From positions 1 through 32,759 of the forward strand of contig JABDLS010000129.1 of the NCBI GenBank assembly GCA_013002885.1: DNA of 32,759 nt. Reading direction: 5' to 3'. This document shows, in pieces, positions 26,135-32,759 of the stretch. Every line of letters begins with the position of its first letter. The stretch's first letter is position 1. Made by a program: the position numbers and the translations under genes. Under the pieces are notes generated by a model that was not told the origin of the DNA, ran no database searches, and worked only from the letters and a program-made list of their open reading frames with translations. This DNA is from Gemmatimonadota bacterium (GTDB taxonomy: Bacteria > Gemmatimonadota > Gemmatimonadetes > Longimicrobiales > Gaopeijiaceae).

Positions 26135-27291
26135 AGGTGGGGCTTGCATCCCTGGCGCTCCTCCTGGCCTGGCCCGGGGGCGTAGCCGGCCAACTTCCCG
26201 CCGCCGCCAGACTCGAAGGCACAGCCTATGTCGGCGAGTCGGTGATGACCGGTGGTACGGTGGTGTTGCACCGCATTTCCGACGGAAGCCAGGGTCAGCT
26301 CGACTCTCTTCGAATCGGGGAGGCCGGAACCTTCGCATTCGACCTGCCGAACGTGCCCAATCCCGCGCAAAGCGACGTCTTCTTCGCCTCAGTGCGGCAT
26401 CAGGGGGTCCTCTACTTCGGGCCGGCCATCACCTCGGCCCTGCAGCTCGACTCCATCTACGAGATTCACGCCTTTGACACGCTCCTCGCGCCAGCCGAGG
26501 GGGTGCCGGTGGCCCTCCAGTCACGGAGCGTGTTCTTCGAGCCCGACTCCGCTGGGTGGCGCGTCACCGATCTCTTCCAAGTCCGCAACGACGAGCCGCG
26601 AACCATCGTCTCTCGTTCGGGCGGGCGGGTCTGGTCACACCCGCTCCCCGCGGACGCCAGAGATGTCACGACCGGGGAGGGAGAACTCGCCTTCGACGCT
26701 GCCACGTATGAGGGTGGAGAACTCGTCGTCCGGGCGGCGCTGCCTCCGGGTGAGCGGCTGTTCGTGGTTCGCTATGGGGTGGACGATCTGGAAATGAGCC
26801 TCCCCGTAGGCGGGCGCACCGAGGCCTTGGACGTGCTCGTGCGTGAGCCGGCCCCACCCCTCAGCGTAGAAGGGCTCGAGCTCGTCGACCGCGTGGAGCT
26901 CGAGCCCGGGTCGACGTACCTCCGATACACTGGCGCCGAGCTGACGACCTCCGAGGTGGCGATCTCGCCGCGAGAGGAGACGTCGCCGCCAAGGGTGGAG
27001 TGGGCGGCGGTTATCCTGGCGTTCCTCCTCACGGGGGCGGCCCTCTTCATCTTGAGGCCTTCAGCGACCCGCGCGAGGGCGGCGGTCGGGCCGGCACCGC
27101 CGACAGAGGCGGACCGGACGGTCGCTGCCGCCGACACCGCAGCGAGCGATCGAACGGCACTCATCAAAGACGTCGCCCTGCTCGACGAGCAGTTCGAGGC
27201 CGGCGGATCGACCGAGGAGGATCGGGGGGAATACGAACGCCGGCGGGCCAGGCTCATCGCCCGGATTCGGGCCCTCGACGGGAGCGAATGA
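26131..27291 (+). CDS. Exported membrane-anchored protein of unknown function
   Basis: I do not recognise a named family. The TTG at 26131 overlaps the DUF151 stop and starts a signal peptide (MKVGLASLALLLAWPGGVAG). GTG 26137 is possible instead. Residues ~25-100 resemble a carboxypeptidase-regulatory-like beta sandwich (LEGTAYVGES, LDSLRIGEAGTFAFDLPNV, FFASVRHQGVLYFGP). Residues ~120-285 look like further beta domains. One transmembrane helix (about 290-310, AAVILAFLLTGAALFIL) is followed by a cytoplasmic tail. That tail ends in a charged helix (ALIKDVALLDEQFEAG to the end) like the tails of CcmH/CcmI cytochrome-c maturation proteins, though this is only a resemblance. The topology is therefore periplasmic sensor- or binding-like with a short coiled tail. 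Confidence 0.6.
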   Translation: MKVGLASLALLLAWPGGVAGQLPAAARLEGTAYVGESVMTGGTVVLHRISDGSQGQLDSLRIGEAGTFAFDLPNVPNPAQSDVFFASVRHQGVLYFGPAITSALQLDSIYEIHAFDTLLAPAEGVPVALQSRSVFFEPDSAGWRVTDLFQVRNDEPRTIVSRSGGRVWSHPLPADARDVTTGEGELAFDAATYEGGELVVRAALPPGERLFVVRYGVDDLEMSLPVGGRTEALDVLVREPAPPLSVEGLELVDRVELEPGSTYLRYTGAELTTSEVAISPREETSPPRVEWAAVILAFLLTGAALFILRPSATRARAAVGPAPPTEADRTVAAADTAASDRTALIKDVALLDEQFEAGGSTEEDRGEYERRRARLIARIRALDGSE

Positions 27292-27294
27292 GGG

Positions 27295-28062
27295 GTGGCG
27301 CCGGTCACGACGCTCGCCGTCTTGCTGAGGGGCTACAACTATGGCGACTCCAGCCGGATCCTCCGCTTCTATACGCGTGAGCACGGGCTCCTGAGCGTTG
27401 TGGCGAAGGGAGTGCGCGGACGGAGTGGGAAGGGGGCGGCCACTCTATCCAGCTTCGCTACAGGGGAGTTGAGTGCCTACGTGAAGCCTCAGCGCGATCT
27501 GCACACCATGAAAGACTTCCATTGCACCCGCCTTCGCGAAGAGCTCGGACAGGAGGTCCTTCGCTTCGCGGGGGCATCCGCGGCGGCCGAGTTGGTCCTC
27601 GTCCATGCGGAAGCCGAGAGGCAGCGGGAGGTTTTCGAAGCCTTGGAGACGGCGCTCGACGGTCTGGCCCAAGCTCAACCCCTGAGCTTGCCGGCCACTG
27701 CCCTCGCCTCGCTGTGGACCATTACCGAGGCCTTCGGTTTCGCGCCCCAACTCGAACCGTGCGTGCGGTGTGACACGCCCCTGGACGCCGACGAGGTCGG
27801 GCGCTTCGACTTCGGCGCTGGCGGCATTCGATGCAACTCGTGTGGGCACGACATGGCCGGCCCGAGAGTCGGGCCTGTGGCCAGGGCCCAGTTGGCGGCG
27901 CTGCTGGTCGGCGATCTGCCGCAGGATTTCACCCATGCGCGTCAGCACCTGGCGCTGGTGTCGGACTTCATCGCGTACCACGTGGCGTCCAAGCCTCTCA
28001 AATCCCTGCGCTTCCTGGGGGGGCTGCTCCCCGAGACACCGGTCGGGCCCGACAATGACTGA
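27295..28062 (+). CDS. recO: DNA repair protein RecO
   Basis: RecO works with RecR (and RecF) to load RecA on SSB-coated single-stranded DNA. The N-terminal OB fold shows LAVLLRGYNYGDSSRILRFYTREHGLLSVVAKGVR. A helical middle follows. The zinc finger has four Cys (C156, C159, C180, C183) in CVRCDTP and IRCNSCG. The 255-residue length is typical. The GTG at 27295 starts 3 bases after the preceding stop. The stop overlaps selB by eight bases. Confidence 0.93.
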   Translation: MAPVTTLAVLLRGYNYGDSSRILRFYTREHGLLSVVAKGVRGRSGKGAATLSSFATGELSAYVKPQRDLHTMKDFHCTRLREELGQEVLRFAGASAAAELVLVHAEAERQREVFEALETALDGLAQAQPLSLPATALASLWTITEAFGFAPQLEPCVRCDTPLDADEVGRFDFGAGGIRCNSCGHDMAGPRVGPVARAQLAALLVGDLPQDFTHARQHLALVSDFIAYHVASKPLKSLRFLGGLLPETPVGPDND

Positions 28063-29974
28063 AGGGCGGGCCATCTCCGATCTGATCCTCGGGACAGCCG
28101 GGCACATCGACCATGGCAAGACCGCTCTGGTCGAGGCGCTGACAGGGACGAACACCGACCGACTCCAGGAAGAGAAGGCCCGCGGCATCACCATCGAGTT
28201 GGGCTTCGCCGCATTGGCCCTCGACACCGGACCGACCTTCGGGGTCGTGGACGTACCCGGCCACGAGGCCTTCGTGCGAGCCATGGTGGCGGGGGCCGCC
28301 GGAATGGACGTCGTCTTGTTGGTTGTGGCGGCCGACGAAGGCATCATGCCCCAGACGAAGGAGCATCTGGCCATCGTCGAGCTGTTGGCCGTACCTGCCA
28401 TGGTCGTCGCTCTCAGCAAGTGCGACCTCGTCGAGGAGGAGTGGCTCGAGCTCGTGGAAGCCGAGATCTCGGAGACGCTGGAACCCACGGCCTACCGGGG
28501 TAGTGCCATGGTACGGACCTCGGCTTCGGAGGGGACCGGCCTCGACGAGCTCCGCGAGGCCATCGTAGATGCAGCGTCGAGGAGTCGGCGGTCGGCGGCC
28601 GACGACCTGACACGCCTGCCGCTGGACCGGGTGTTCACCATTCGTGGCACCGGAACGGTGGTCACCGGAACGCTCTGGAGTGGGCGTCTGCGCAGAGACG
28701 AGAAGATCCGCATCCTGCCTCAGGGGCTGGACGCCCGGATTCGGGGCGTCCAGGTGCACGGACGCGAGGCCGGTGAGGCGACGGCTGGGGCGAGGACGGC
28801 TGTGGCGCTGGTGGGCGACGGGGCGGATCGAGAGGTCGTGGCCCGGGGCTCCACTCTCGTCGTCGAAGACGCCTGGACCCCGACATGGATGCTCACCGTA
28901 CGCGTCCGGATGCTCACAGACACCGGGTGGAGCCTCGAGCACAACCAGAGGGTGCACCTCCACCTGGGGACCGCCGAGGTCCTGGCCCGCGTCGCCCTCC
29001 TCGAAGCCCATGCCATAGGGCCCGGGGGTGCGGGATGGGTCCAGCTACGCCTGGAGGAGCCCGTCGTTGGCCGGGGTGGCGACCGCTTCGTCATCCGGGC
29101 CTATTCTCCGGTCACGACCATCGGCGGCGGAACGGTAGCCGAGTCTCACCCACCGAAGCGGACGCGCTTGACGAGCGAGGAGCGGGATGCCCTCCAGGCT
29201 CTCGCGGCGGGAGAGCCGGAAGAAGCCATAGCGGCGGCCCTGGAGTTGGCGGACTGGGCTGGAGTGGATCGCGACGAGCTCGCCGTGCGTACCGGCCTCC
29301 GCCCCGCCGAGGTGTCGGCTTCGCTGGACCGGCTCGGTCCCCAGAACCACATCCAAGCGGGCGGCAGGGTCTTCGGACCGCGGGTAGCCGACGAGGCGCG
29401 AGCGCGGATCCTCCTGGCGGTGGAAGCGGCTCACCAGGCCGACTCGCTGCTCGCTGTCGTCTCGACCGCGGCTGCACGCGGGGGCATACCTGCCTGGGTA
29501 TCTGGGGAGCTGGCGGACGCGGTGCTCACACGGATGACGGACGAGGGACTGCTCGAGACGGCCGACGGGGGCGTGCGCGTCCCTGGCCACCGGGTAGAAC
29601 TCTCTGCGGATCAGGAGGCCGCGTCCGAGCGCATCGTCACCCTCCTCCGCGACGGAGCACTGGGCCCGCCCTTCCTGTCCGATTTCCCTGAAGAGGTTCG
29701 GGCTCGCGCGGACTTCCGCCCACTCCTGCGGAGGCTCCACGATACGGGTGAGGTCCGCCAGGTGGCCGAGGAGTATTACGTCGCCGCCGAAGAACTCGAC
29801 GCGGCGATAGATCGGGTCCGATCGACACTGGGTGGGAAGGGAAGGCTTGGACCCTCGGATTTCCGTGAGGCGCTTCCGGTTACGCGCAAACATCTCATCC
29901 CACTTCTCAACCATCTGGATGGCTTGGGCATCACCCTGCGCACGCCCGAAGGGCGGGAGGTGCCCGAGGGGTGA
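28055..29974 (+). CDS. selB: Selenocysteine-specific translation elongation factor
   Basis: SelB brings Sec-tRNA to UGA codons that have a SECIS hairpin. The GTPase part has the P-loop GTAGHIDHGKTALVEALTG (13-31), RGITIELGFA, DVPGHEAFVRAM and the SKCD guanine motif. The EF-Tu-like domains carry DRVFTIRGTGTVVTGTLWSG, a SelB hallmark. The C-terminal ~230 residues form winged-helix repeats that bind the SECIS. The 639-residue length fits SelB. The start at 28055 gives the typical short leader. selA, selC, selD and any selenoprotein gene are absent from the window, so they must lie elsewhere if the system works. Confidence 0.92.
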   Translation: MTEGRAISDLILGTAGHIDHGKTALVEALTGTNTDRLQEEKARGITIELGFAALALDTGPTFGVVDVPGHEAFVRAMVAGAAGMDVVLLVVAADEGIMPQTKEHLAIVELLAVPAMVVALSKCDLVEEEWLELVEAEISETLEPTAYRGSAMVRTSASEGTGLDELREAIVDAASRSRRSAADDLTRLPLDRVFTIRGTGTVVTGTLWSGRLRRDEKIRILPQGLDARIRGVQVHGREAGEATAGARTAVALVGDGADREVVARGSTLVVEDAWTPTWMLTVRVRMLTDTGWSLEHNQRVHLHLGTAEVLARVALLEAHAIGPGGAGWVQLRLEEPVVGRGGDRFVIRAYSPVTTIGGGTVAESHPPKRTRLTSEERDALQALAAGEPEEAIAAALELADWAGVDRDELAVRTGLRPAEVSASLDRLGPQNHIQAGGRVFGPRVADEARARILLAVEAAHQADSLLAVVSTAAARGGIPAWVSGELADAVLTRMTDEGLLETADGGVRVPGHRVELSADQEAASERIVTLLRDGALGPPFLSDFPEEVRARADFRPLLRRLHDTGEVRQVAEEYYVAAEELDAAIDRVRSTLGGKGRLGPSDFREALPVTRKHLIPLLNHLDGLGITLRTPEGREVPEG

Positions 29975-30052
29975 GGGAGCGACCGAGGCAACGAAAACGC
30001 GAGGACCCGAGTCGTATAGGGTGTCGGGGGAGTCCAGGAAAAGCATGTTTGC

Positions 30053-30082
30053 TTGACCGGTGGTCCCCGCTGGGTCTAGTAT
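30053..30082 (+). promoter_or_regulatory. Sigma70-like promoter for the FlgD/T9SS-like gene
   Basis: TTGACC (30053-30058) and TAGTAT (30077-30082) are spaced 18 bases, giving five and four matches to the consensus. Transcription would start near 30089, leaving a leader of about 80 bases before the ATG at 30168. The 193-base gap after selB holds nothing else I can support. Confidence 0.55.
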
Positions 30083-30167
30083 GACTGAAGGCATGCGTGC
30101 CGACGGTAATCACACATGGAGCGCGATTGACGCTTAGCTACTGCACATCGGTTGTGCGGAGGTCCTG

Positions 30168-30605
30168 ATGAGGCGCACGTTGGGCGTCTTGTCCGTCCTC
30201 CTTTGTCTGCTCTGCGGCGCCGAGGCCGTTTCTGCTCAGGATGCCCGGACCAGTCAGGCGAACGGATTCCAACTTGGAAGAAGCTATCCGAACCCGTTCA
30301 ACCCTGAGACGACGATCCCCTTCACCCTTGGTGAGGAGCTCTTCGCTGATGGGCGTCCTGTTCGTGTGTCCATGCGCATCTACAACATCCTCGCGCAGGT
30401 CGTCGCCCATCCTGTGGCGCTGGGGCACCCCAACGGCGAAGGCATCGGCGTAGACGCCCTCGAGTACTATCAGCCCGGGGAATACGAGGCTTTTTGGGAT
30501 GGCACAGACCAGATGGGTCGCCAGGTCGCCTCGGGGATCTACCTGATGCAGATCTCCGTCAACGGCCTCAAGCCTCTTTCCCAGAAGCTCTACGTCCTGA
30601 AGTAG
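30168..30605 (+). CDS. Small secreted protein made of one FlgD-Ig/T9SS sorting-like domain
   Basis: A signal peptide (MRRTLGVLSVLLCLLCGAEAVSAQ, 1-24) is followed almost at once by a domain of about 110 residues. It has the pattern seen in type IX secretion C-terminal signals and FlgD-like Ig domains: LGRSYPNPFNPETTIPFTL, RVSMRIYNILAQVV, GEYEAFWDGTDQMGRQVASG and GIYLMQISVNG, ending in SQKLYVLK. In known systems this module sits at the end of long cargo proteins, but here there is no cargo. GGAGG (30158-30162) lies five bases before the ATG. Whether the organism has a T9SS cannot be judged from the window. It could instead be a small exported beta-sandwich or assembly protein. Confidence 0.8.
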   Translation: MRRTLGVLSVLLCLLCGAEAVSAQDARTSQANGFQLGRSYPNPFNPETTIPFTLGEELFADGRPVRVSMRIYNILAQVVAHPVALGHPNGEGIGVDALEYYQPGEYEAFWDGTDQMGRQVASGIYLMQISVNGLKPLSQKLYVLK

Positions 30606-30636
30606 AGCGCGCGGCGGGGGACGGCTCCGGAAGGGG

Positions 30637-31089
30637 CTAGGGCGCCTTTTCGTCCAGCAGCTTCAGGAAGGCCTGAACGCTACCGAGCTCCGACAGCATC
30701 GTCGGCACCTCCGGATCCTTCGCGAACTGGGCGATCTTGCCGAGTACAGGGAGGTACTGGTTCGAGACCTCCAGAGGCGGCGCGATGATGAGGAAGAAGT
30801 TCTTCACCGGTGCGCTGTCGATTGCGTTGAAGTCGAGGCCGGTGTTCTTGCGCCCGTAGGCCAATCGCAGACGGTTGACCACGAGTGAGCGACAGTGGGG
30901 AATGGCGATGCCCTTGCCGATTCCCGTGGAGCCCAGGTTCTCGCGTCGTTTCAACGTCTTGAAAAGGATGCCCTCGGATTTCTCATCGAGATCGAGAAGG
31001 CCGACGAGCTCTTTGAGAACGCCGTCCTTGTCCTGGGACTCGAGATCGAGCTCCACGGCATCGGCCGTGAAGAGTTCTCGCAGCCTCAT
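30637..31089 (-). CDS. ptsN: PTS EIIA nitrogen-type regulatory protein
   Basis: This is a fructose/mannitol-type EIIA domain of 150 residues, the size of the regulatory EIIA-Ntr. The active-site segment STGIGKGIAIPHCRS (54-68) holds His65. The later segment KNFFLIIAPPLEVSNQYLPVLGKIAQF is also typical. No EIIB or EIIC of the fructose type is nearby, so a regulatory role is likely, fed by phospho-HPr from the cluster 8 kb away or by another HPr-like protein. On the minus strand GGAGG (complement of 31096-31100) lies six bases before the ATG. It is the only minus-strand gene, divergent from dusB and convergent with the FlgD-like gene 31 bases away. Confidence 0.92.
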   Translation of the reverse strand: MRLRELFTADAVELDLESQDKDGVLKELVGLLDLDEKSEGILFKTLKRRENLGSTGIGKGIAIPHCRSLVVNRLRLAYGRKNTGLDFNAIDSAPVKNFFLIIAPPLEVSNQYLPVLGKIAQFAKDPEVPTMLSELGSVQAFLKLLDEKAP

Positions 31090-31220
31090 GAAATGCCTCC
31101 AATGTGGGGCTTGTTGTTTCGGTGTCTGGGAGCCGTTGGAGTCGGTTCGGCGCCATCGGCCCGGGAAGACCTACCCCGGATCTCTTCTACGGATTCACGC
31201 CCTTTCATAGTTTCTTCGCC

Positions 31221-32216
31221 ATGGCTCCGAACTTTCTAGAGATGCTCGGTGGCGTAAACACGCCGCTCTACCTGGCGCCCCAGGCCGGGGTGAGCGAATC
31301 GCCGTTCCGTCGGCTATGTCGAAGGTTCGGTGCCGACGTCCTGGTCAGCGAGTTCGTGAGCGCTGCAGGTATCGTCATGAACAGCAAGCGATCCCGAGAC
31401 TACCTTCGTTTCGACGAGGCCGAGCGCCCCATCGGCATCCAGATTTTCGGAGCGGACCGTGCCATGATGGGGGACGCAGCAGCCTTCGTGGCAGAGGTAT
31501 ACGGCCCCGACTTCATCGACATCAACTTCGGATGTCCGGTAAAGAAGGTGGTAAAGCGAAATGGGGGCTCCGGATGCCTGAGGGACCTGGATCTGGTGGA
31601 CACGCTCATACGAGCGGTGGACGATGCCACCGATCTGCCCACTACCGTGAAGATCCGTAGCGGCTTCAACGAGTCCGATCGCGATCCCGTCCGAATCGGC
31701 TTGAGATGCGAGCAAGCTGGCGCCCTGGCCATCTGCCTCCATCCACGTACCCGCGCCGACATGTACTCCGGGCAGGCACGGTGGGAGGAGATCCGGGCGC
31801 TCAAGGAGGCCGTGCAGATTCCCGTCATCGGAAACGGCGACATCACGAGCGGCGAAGACGCCCGCCGCATGCGCGACGAGACCGGGTGCGACAGCGTCAT
31901 GATCGCCAGGGGGTCCCACGGGGACCCGTGGATCTTCAAGCAGGCCAGGGCGGCACTGGATGGCGAGCCAATCCCGCCTGATCCCGACGTCGACGAGCGC
32001 TTCGACATCTGCCTCGAACATGCCCGTAACGCCATCGCTTTCGAGGCGGATTCCGACCGGGCCATCATCGACTTCAGGAAGCACCTCGGATGGTACACCA
32101 AGGGACTTCCCGATGGACGGCGCCTGAGGACCGAGCTTTTCCAGTCCACCTCGTTGGAGGACGTCGAGCGGCTCCTCGAGGCGTACCGGGCGGAACACCT
32201 TGCGGCCGCCGTCTAA
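31221..32216 (+). CDS. dusB: tRNA-dihydrouridine synthase, DusB type
   Basis: This FMN enzyme reduces uridines to dihydrouridine in tRNA D-loops. The barrel starts with TPLYLAPQAGVSESPFRRLC, then GIQIFGAD, DFIDINFGCPVKKVVKRNGG with the catalytic Cys105, LPTTVKIRSGFN, CLHPRTRADMYSG, IPVIGNGDI and VMIARGSHGDPWIF. The C-terminal helical domain includes DFRKHLGWYTKGLPDGRRLR. ATG 31221 gives 331 residues (E. coli DusB 321), while ATG 31242 is also possible and neither has a clear Shine-Dalgarno. The frame extends upstream to 31104 without family-like sequence. The 131-base divergent gap with ptsN should hold promoters, but I see none convincing. Confidence 0.94.
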   Translation: MAPNFLEMLGGVNTPLYLAPQAGVSESPFRRLCRRFGADVLVSEFVSAAGIVMNSKRSRDYLRFDEAERPIGIQIFGADRAMMGDAAAFVAEVYGPDFIDINFGCPVKKVVKRNGGSGCLRDLDLVDTLIRAVDDATDLPTTVKIRSGFNESDRDPVRIGLRCEQAGALAICLHPRTRADMYSGQARWEEIRALKEAVQIPVIGNGDITSGEDARRMRDETGCDSVMIARGSHGDPWIFKQARAALDGEPIPPDPDVDERFDICLEHARNAIAFEADSDRAIIDFRKHLGWYTKGLPDGRRLRTELFQSTSLEDVERLLEAYRAEHLAAAV

Positions 32217-32239
32217 TGATTCCAGGGTAGCTTTTCGGA

Positions 32240-32266
32240 ACGAGTGGGCCTCACTCGTGTTATCTT
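32240..32266 (+). terminator. Hairpin after dusB
   Basis: ACGAGTG (32240-32246) pairs perfectly with CACTCGT (32252-32258) over a GGCCT loop and is followed by GTTATCTT. The tail is only moderately T-rich, so it is a candidate terminator of dusB rather than a certain one. Confidence 0.45.
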
Positions 32267-32273
32267 GAAGGAC

Positions 32274-32290
32274 GATGTTTGACAGACATC
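32274..32290 (+). promoter_or_regulatory. 17-base near-palindrome containing a consensus -35 box, upstream of tmRNA
   Basis: GATGTTTGACAGACATC reads almost the same on both strands, with one mismatched pair and a central A. It contains a perfect TTGACA (32279-32284). No good -10 follows at 16-18 bases (the sequence there is CGGGCT-like), so promoter and operator roles are both unproven. Confidence 0.35.
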
Positions 32291-32331
32291 TCCACGCACC
32301 ACGGGCTGTTTCGGCCGCGGTGCACCTCATC

Positions 32332-32689
32332 GGGGGCGTCACGGTTTCGACGTGTTTGGTGAAAGTGGAGCAGCGTGCCGAGGTTCTCGATCCTCGTAAA
32401 TCCTCGGGAAAATTTTCAACTGCCAACAACAACCTGGCACTGGCCGCTTAAGGTTCGTCCTTAAGTAGTCCGTCCCCTGGATTGCCCGCCCGAGGCGATC
32501 CTTGCGGACGTCGATAATTCGGGCTGGTCCTCCGGTCACGTCACCGGGCTGGAGGACGAGACACTTCAGGTGACTGGCCGAGGGTCCGGTTGTTCGCTGG
32601 CCACCCGCGGCGAGATACTCAGCGATCTACGCACGTAGAAGCTCTTCTGGAAGCAATCGCGGACGCGGGTTCGACTCCCGCCGCCTCCA
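32332..32689 (+). ncRNA. ssrA: Transfer-messenger RNA (tmRNA)
   Basis: tmRNA rescues stalled ribosomes with SmpB and tags the broken protein for proteolysis. The 5' end GGGGGCG (32332-32338) followed by TCACGGTTTCGACG is the classic tRNA-like start. The 3' end GCGGGTTCGACTCCCGC (T-arm) then CGCCTCC (32682-32688) pairs with the 5' GGGGGCG through one G-U, with discriminator A at 32689. CCA is not encoded (CTC follows) and must be added. A tag reading frame lies in the middle. About 358 bases is normal for a one-piece tmRNA, and no permutation is seen. Confidence 0.96.
32422..32451 (+). other. tmRNA tag-peptide reading frame
   Basis: Reading from GCC at 32422 gives ANNNLALAA and then TAA (32449-32451). 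The LALAA end is the ClpXP/AAA-protease degron type found in most tags. The resume codon is inferred as GCC from the usual Ala start, and the exact first codon is not proven. Confidence 0.8.
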
Positions 32690-32692
32690 CTC

Positions 32693-32731
32693 GGCCCTAC
32701 CGGCATTGCCCGGTAGGGCCTTTCTATTGTT
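32693..32731 (+). terminator. Strong intrinsic terminator of tmRNA
   Basis: GGCCCTACCGG (32693-32703) pairs perfectly over 11 bases with CCGGTAGGGCC (32710-32720) around a six-base loop, followed by TTTCTATTGTT. It starts four bases after the mature tmRNA end. Confidence 0.93.
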
Positions 32732-32759
32732 CCCGAGTGGTTGCGGCGGGAGGCGAACC

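Noticed and set aside
30081-30137. Short possible leader peptide (ATG to TAG, 18 codons) before the FlgD/T9SS-like gene
   Set aside because: The first ATG overlaps the predicted -10 box and neither ATG has a Shine-Dalgarno, so translation is unlikely.
30624-30650. GCTCC/GGGGC hairpin near a TTTT run between the FlgD-like gene and ptsN
   Set aside because: The stem is short with a G-T pair, and the T run lies 10 bases away inside the ptsN coding end.

Overview
The window is a dense, almost entirely single-strand stretch of bacterial chromosome with high GC content by eye. Nearly all genes lie on the + strand and many overlap by 1-8 bases at ATGA, GTGA, TTGA or TGATG junctions. Several features together suggest a Gram-negative, Gemmatimonadota-like bacterium: two exported or outer-membrane proteins, a free-standing 'NPFNPET' (FlgD-like / type IX-sorting-like) domain, a mannose-type PTS with HPr kinase, and a SelB factor. 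This placement is an inference from gene content, not a measured phylogeny. No stretch longer than about 200 bases lacks a gene or RNA, and I saw no insertion sequence, CRISPR array, phage gene or tRNA.

Region 1 (1-8148) opens with the 3' end of a periplasmic-binding-protein-like gene. It continues with an acyl-/propionyl-CoA carboxylase set: carboxyltransferase pccB, biotin carboxylase accC and a biotin carrier protein. The set ends in a methylmalonyl-CoA mutase catalytic subunit that lacks the B12 domain. A two-PDZ exported protein and an rRNA uracil methyltransferase are interleaved. The metabolic genes would turn propionyl-CoA into succinyl-CoA once an epimerase and a B12 subunit, both outside the window, are added.

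Region 2 (8239-18375) is a long housekeeping run: fmdB-like, argS, a PfkB-family kinase, purM, a predicted outer-membrane barrel protein, the riboflavin genes ribD-ribE-ribBA-ribH, nusB and a GT4 glycosyltransferase. Most junctions from the kinase onward are start/stop overlaps, so translational coupling is likely.

Region 3 (18425-25492) holds hpf, hprK, a complete mannose-family PTS permease (IIA, IIB, IIC, IID), HPr, enzyme I and metK. HPr carries both the catalytic His and the regulatory Ser that HprK phosphorylates, so this is a self-contained PTS phosphorelay and kinase module. The hprK start appears to be a CTG behind a strong Shine-Dalgarno sequence.

Region 4 (25598-32759) holds a DUF151 bifunctional-nuclease family gene, an exported membrane-anchored protein of unknown role, recO and selB. 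It continues with a small secreted FlgD/T9SS-like domain protein behind its own sigma70-like promoter, the only minus-strand gene (ptsN, EIIA-Ntr type), dusB, and a complete one-piece tmRNA (ssrA) with tag ANNNLALAA followed by a strong intrinsic terminator. I did not find a clearly novel defence or mobile system. The most unusual items are the hprK start, the divergent PTS cluster, the stand-alone sorting-like domain, and the exported proteins with no recognised function.
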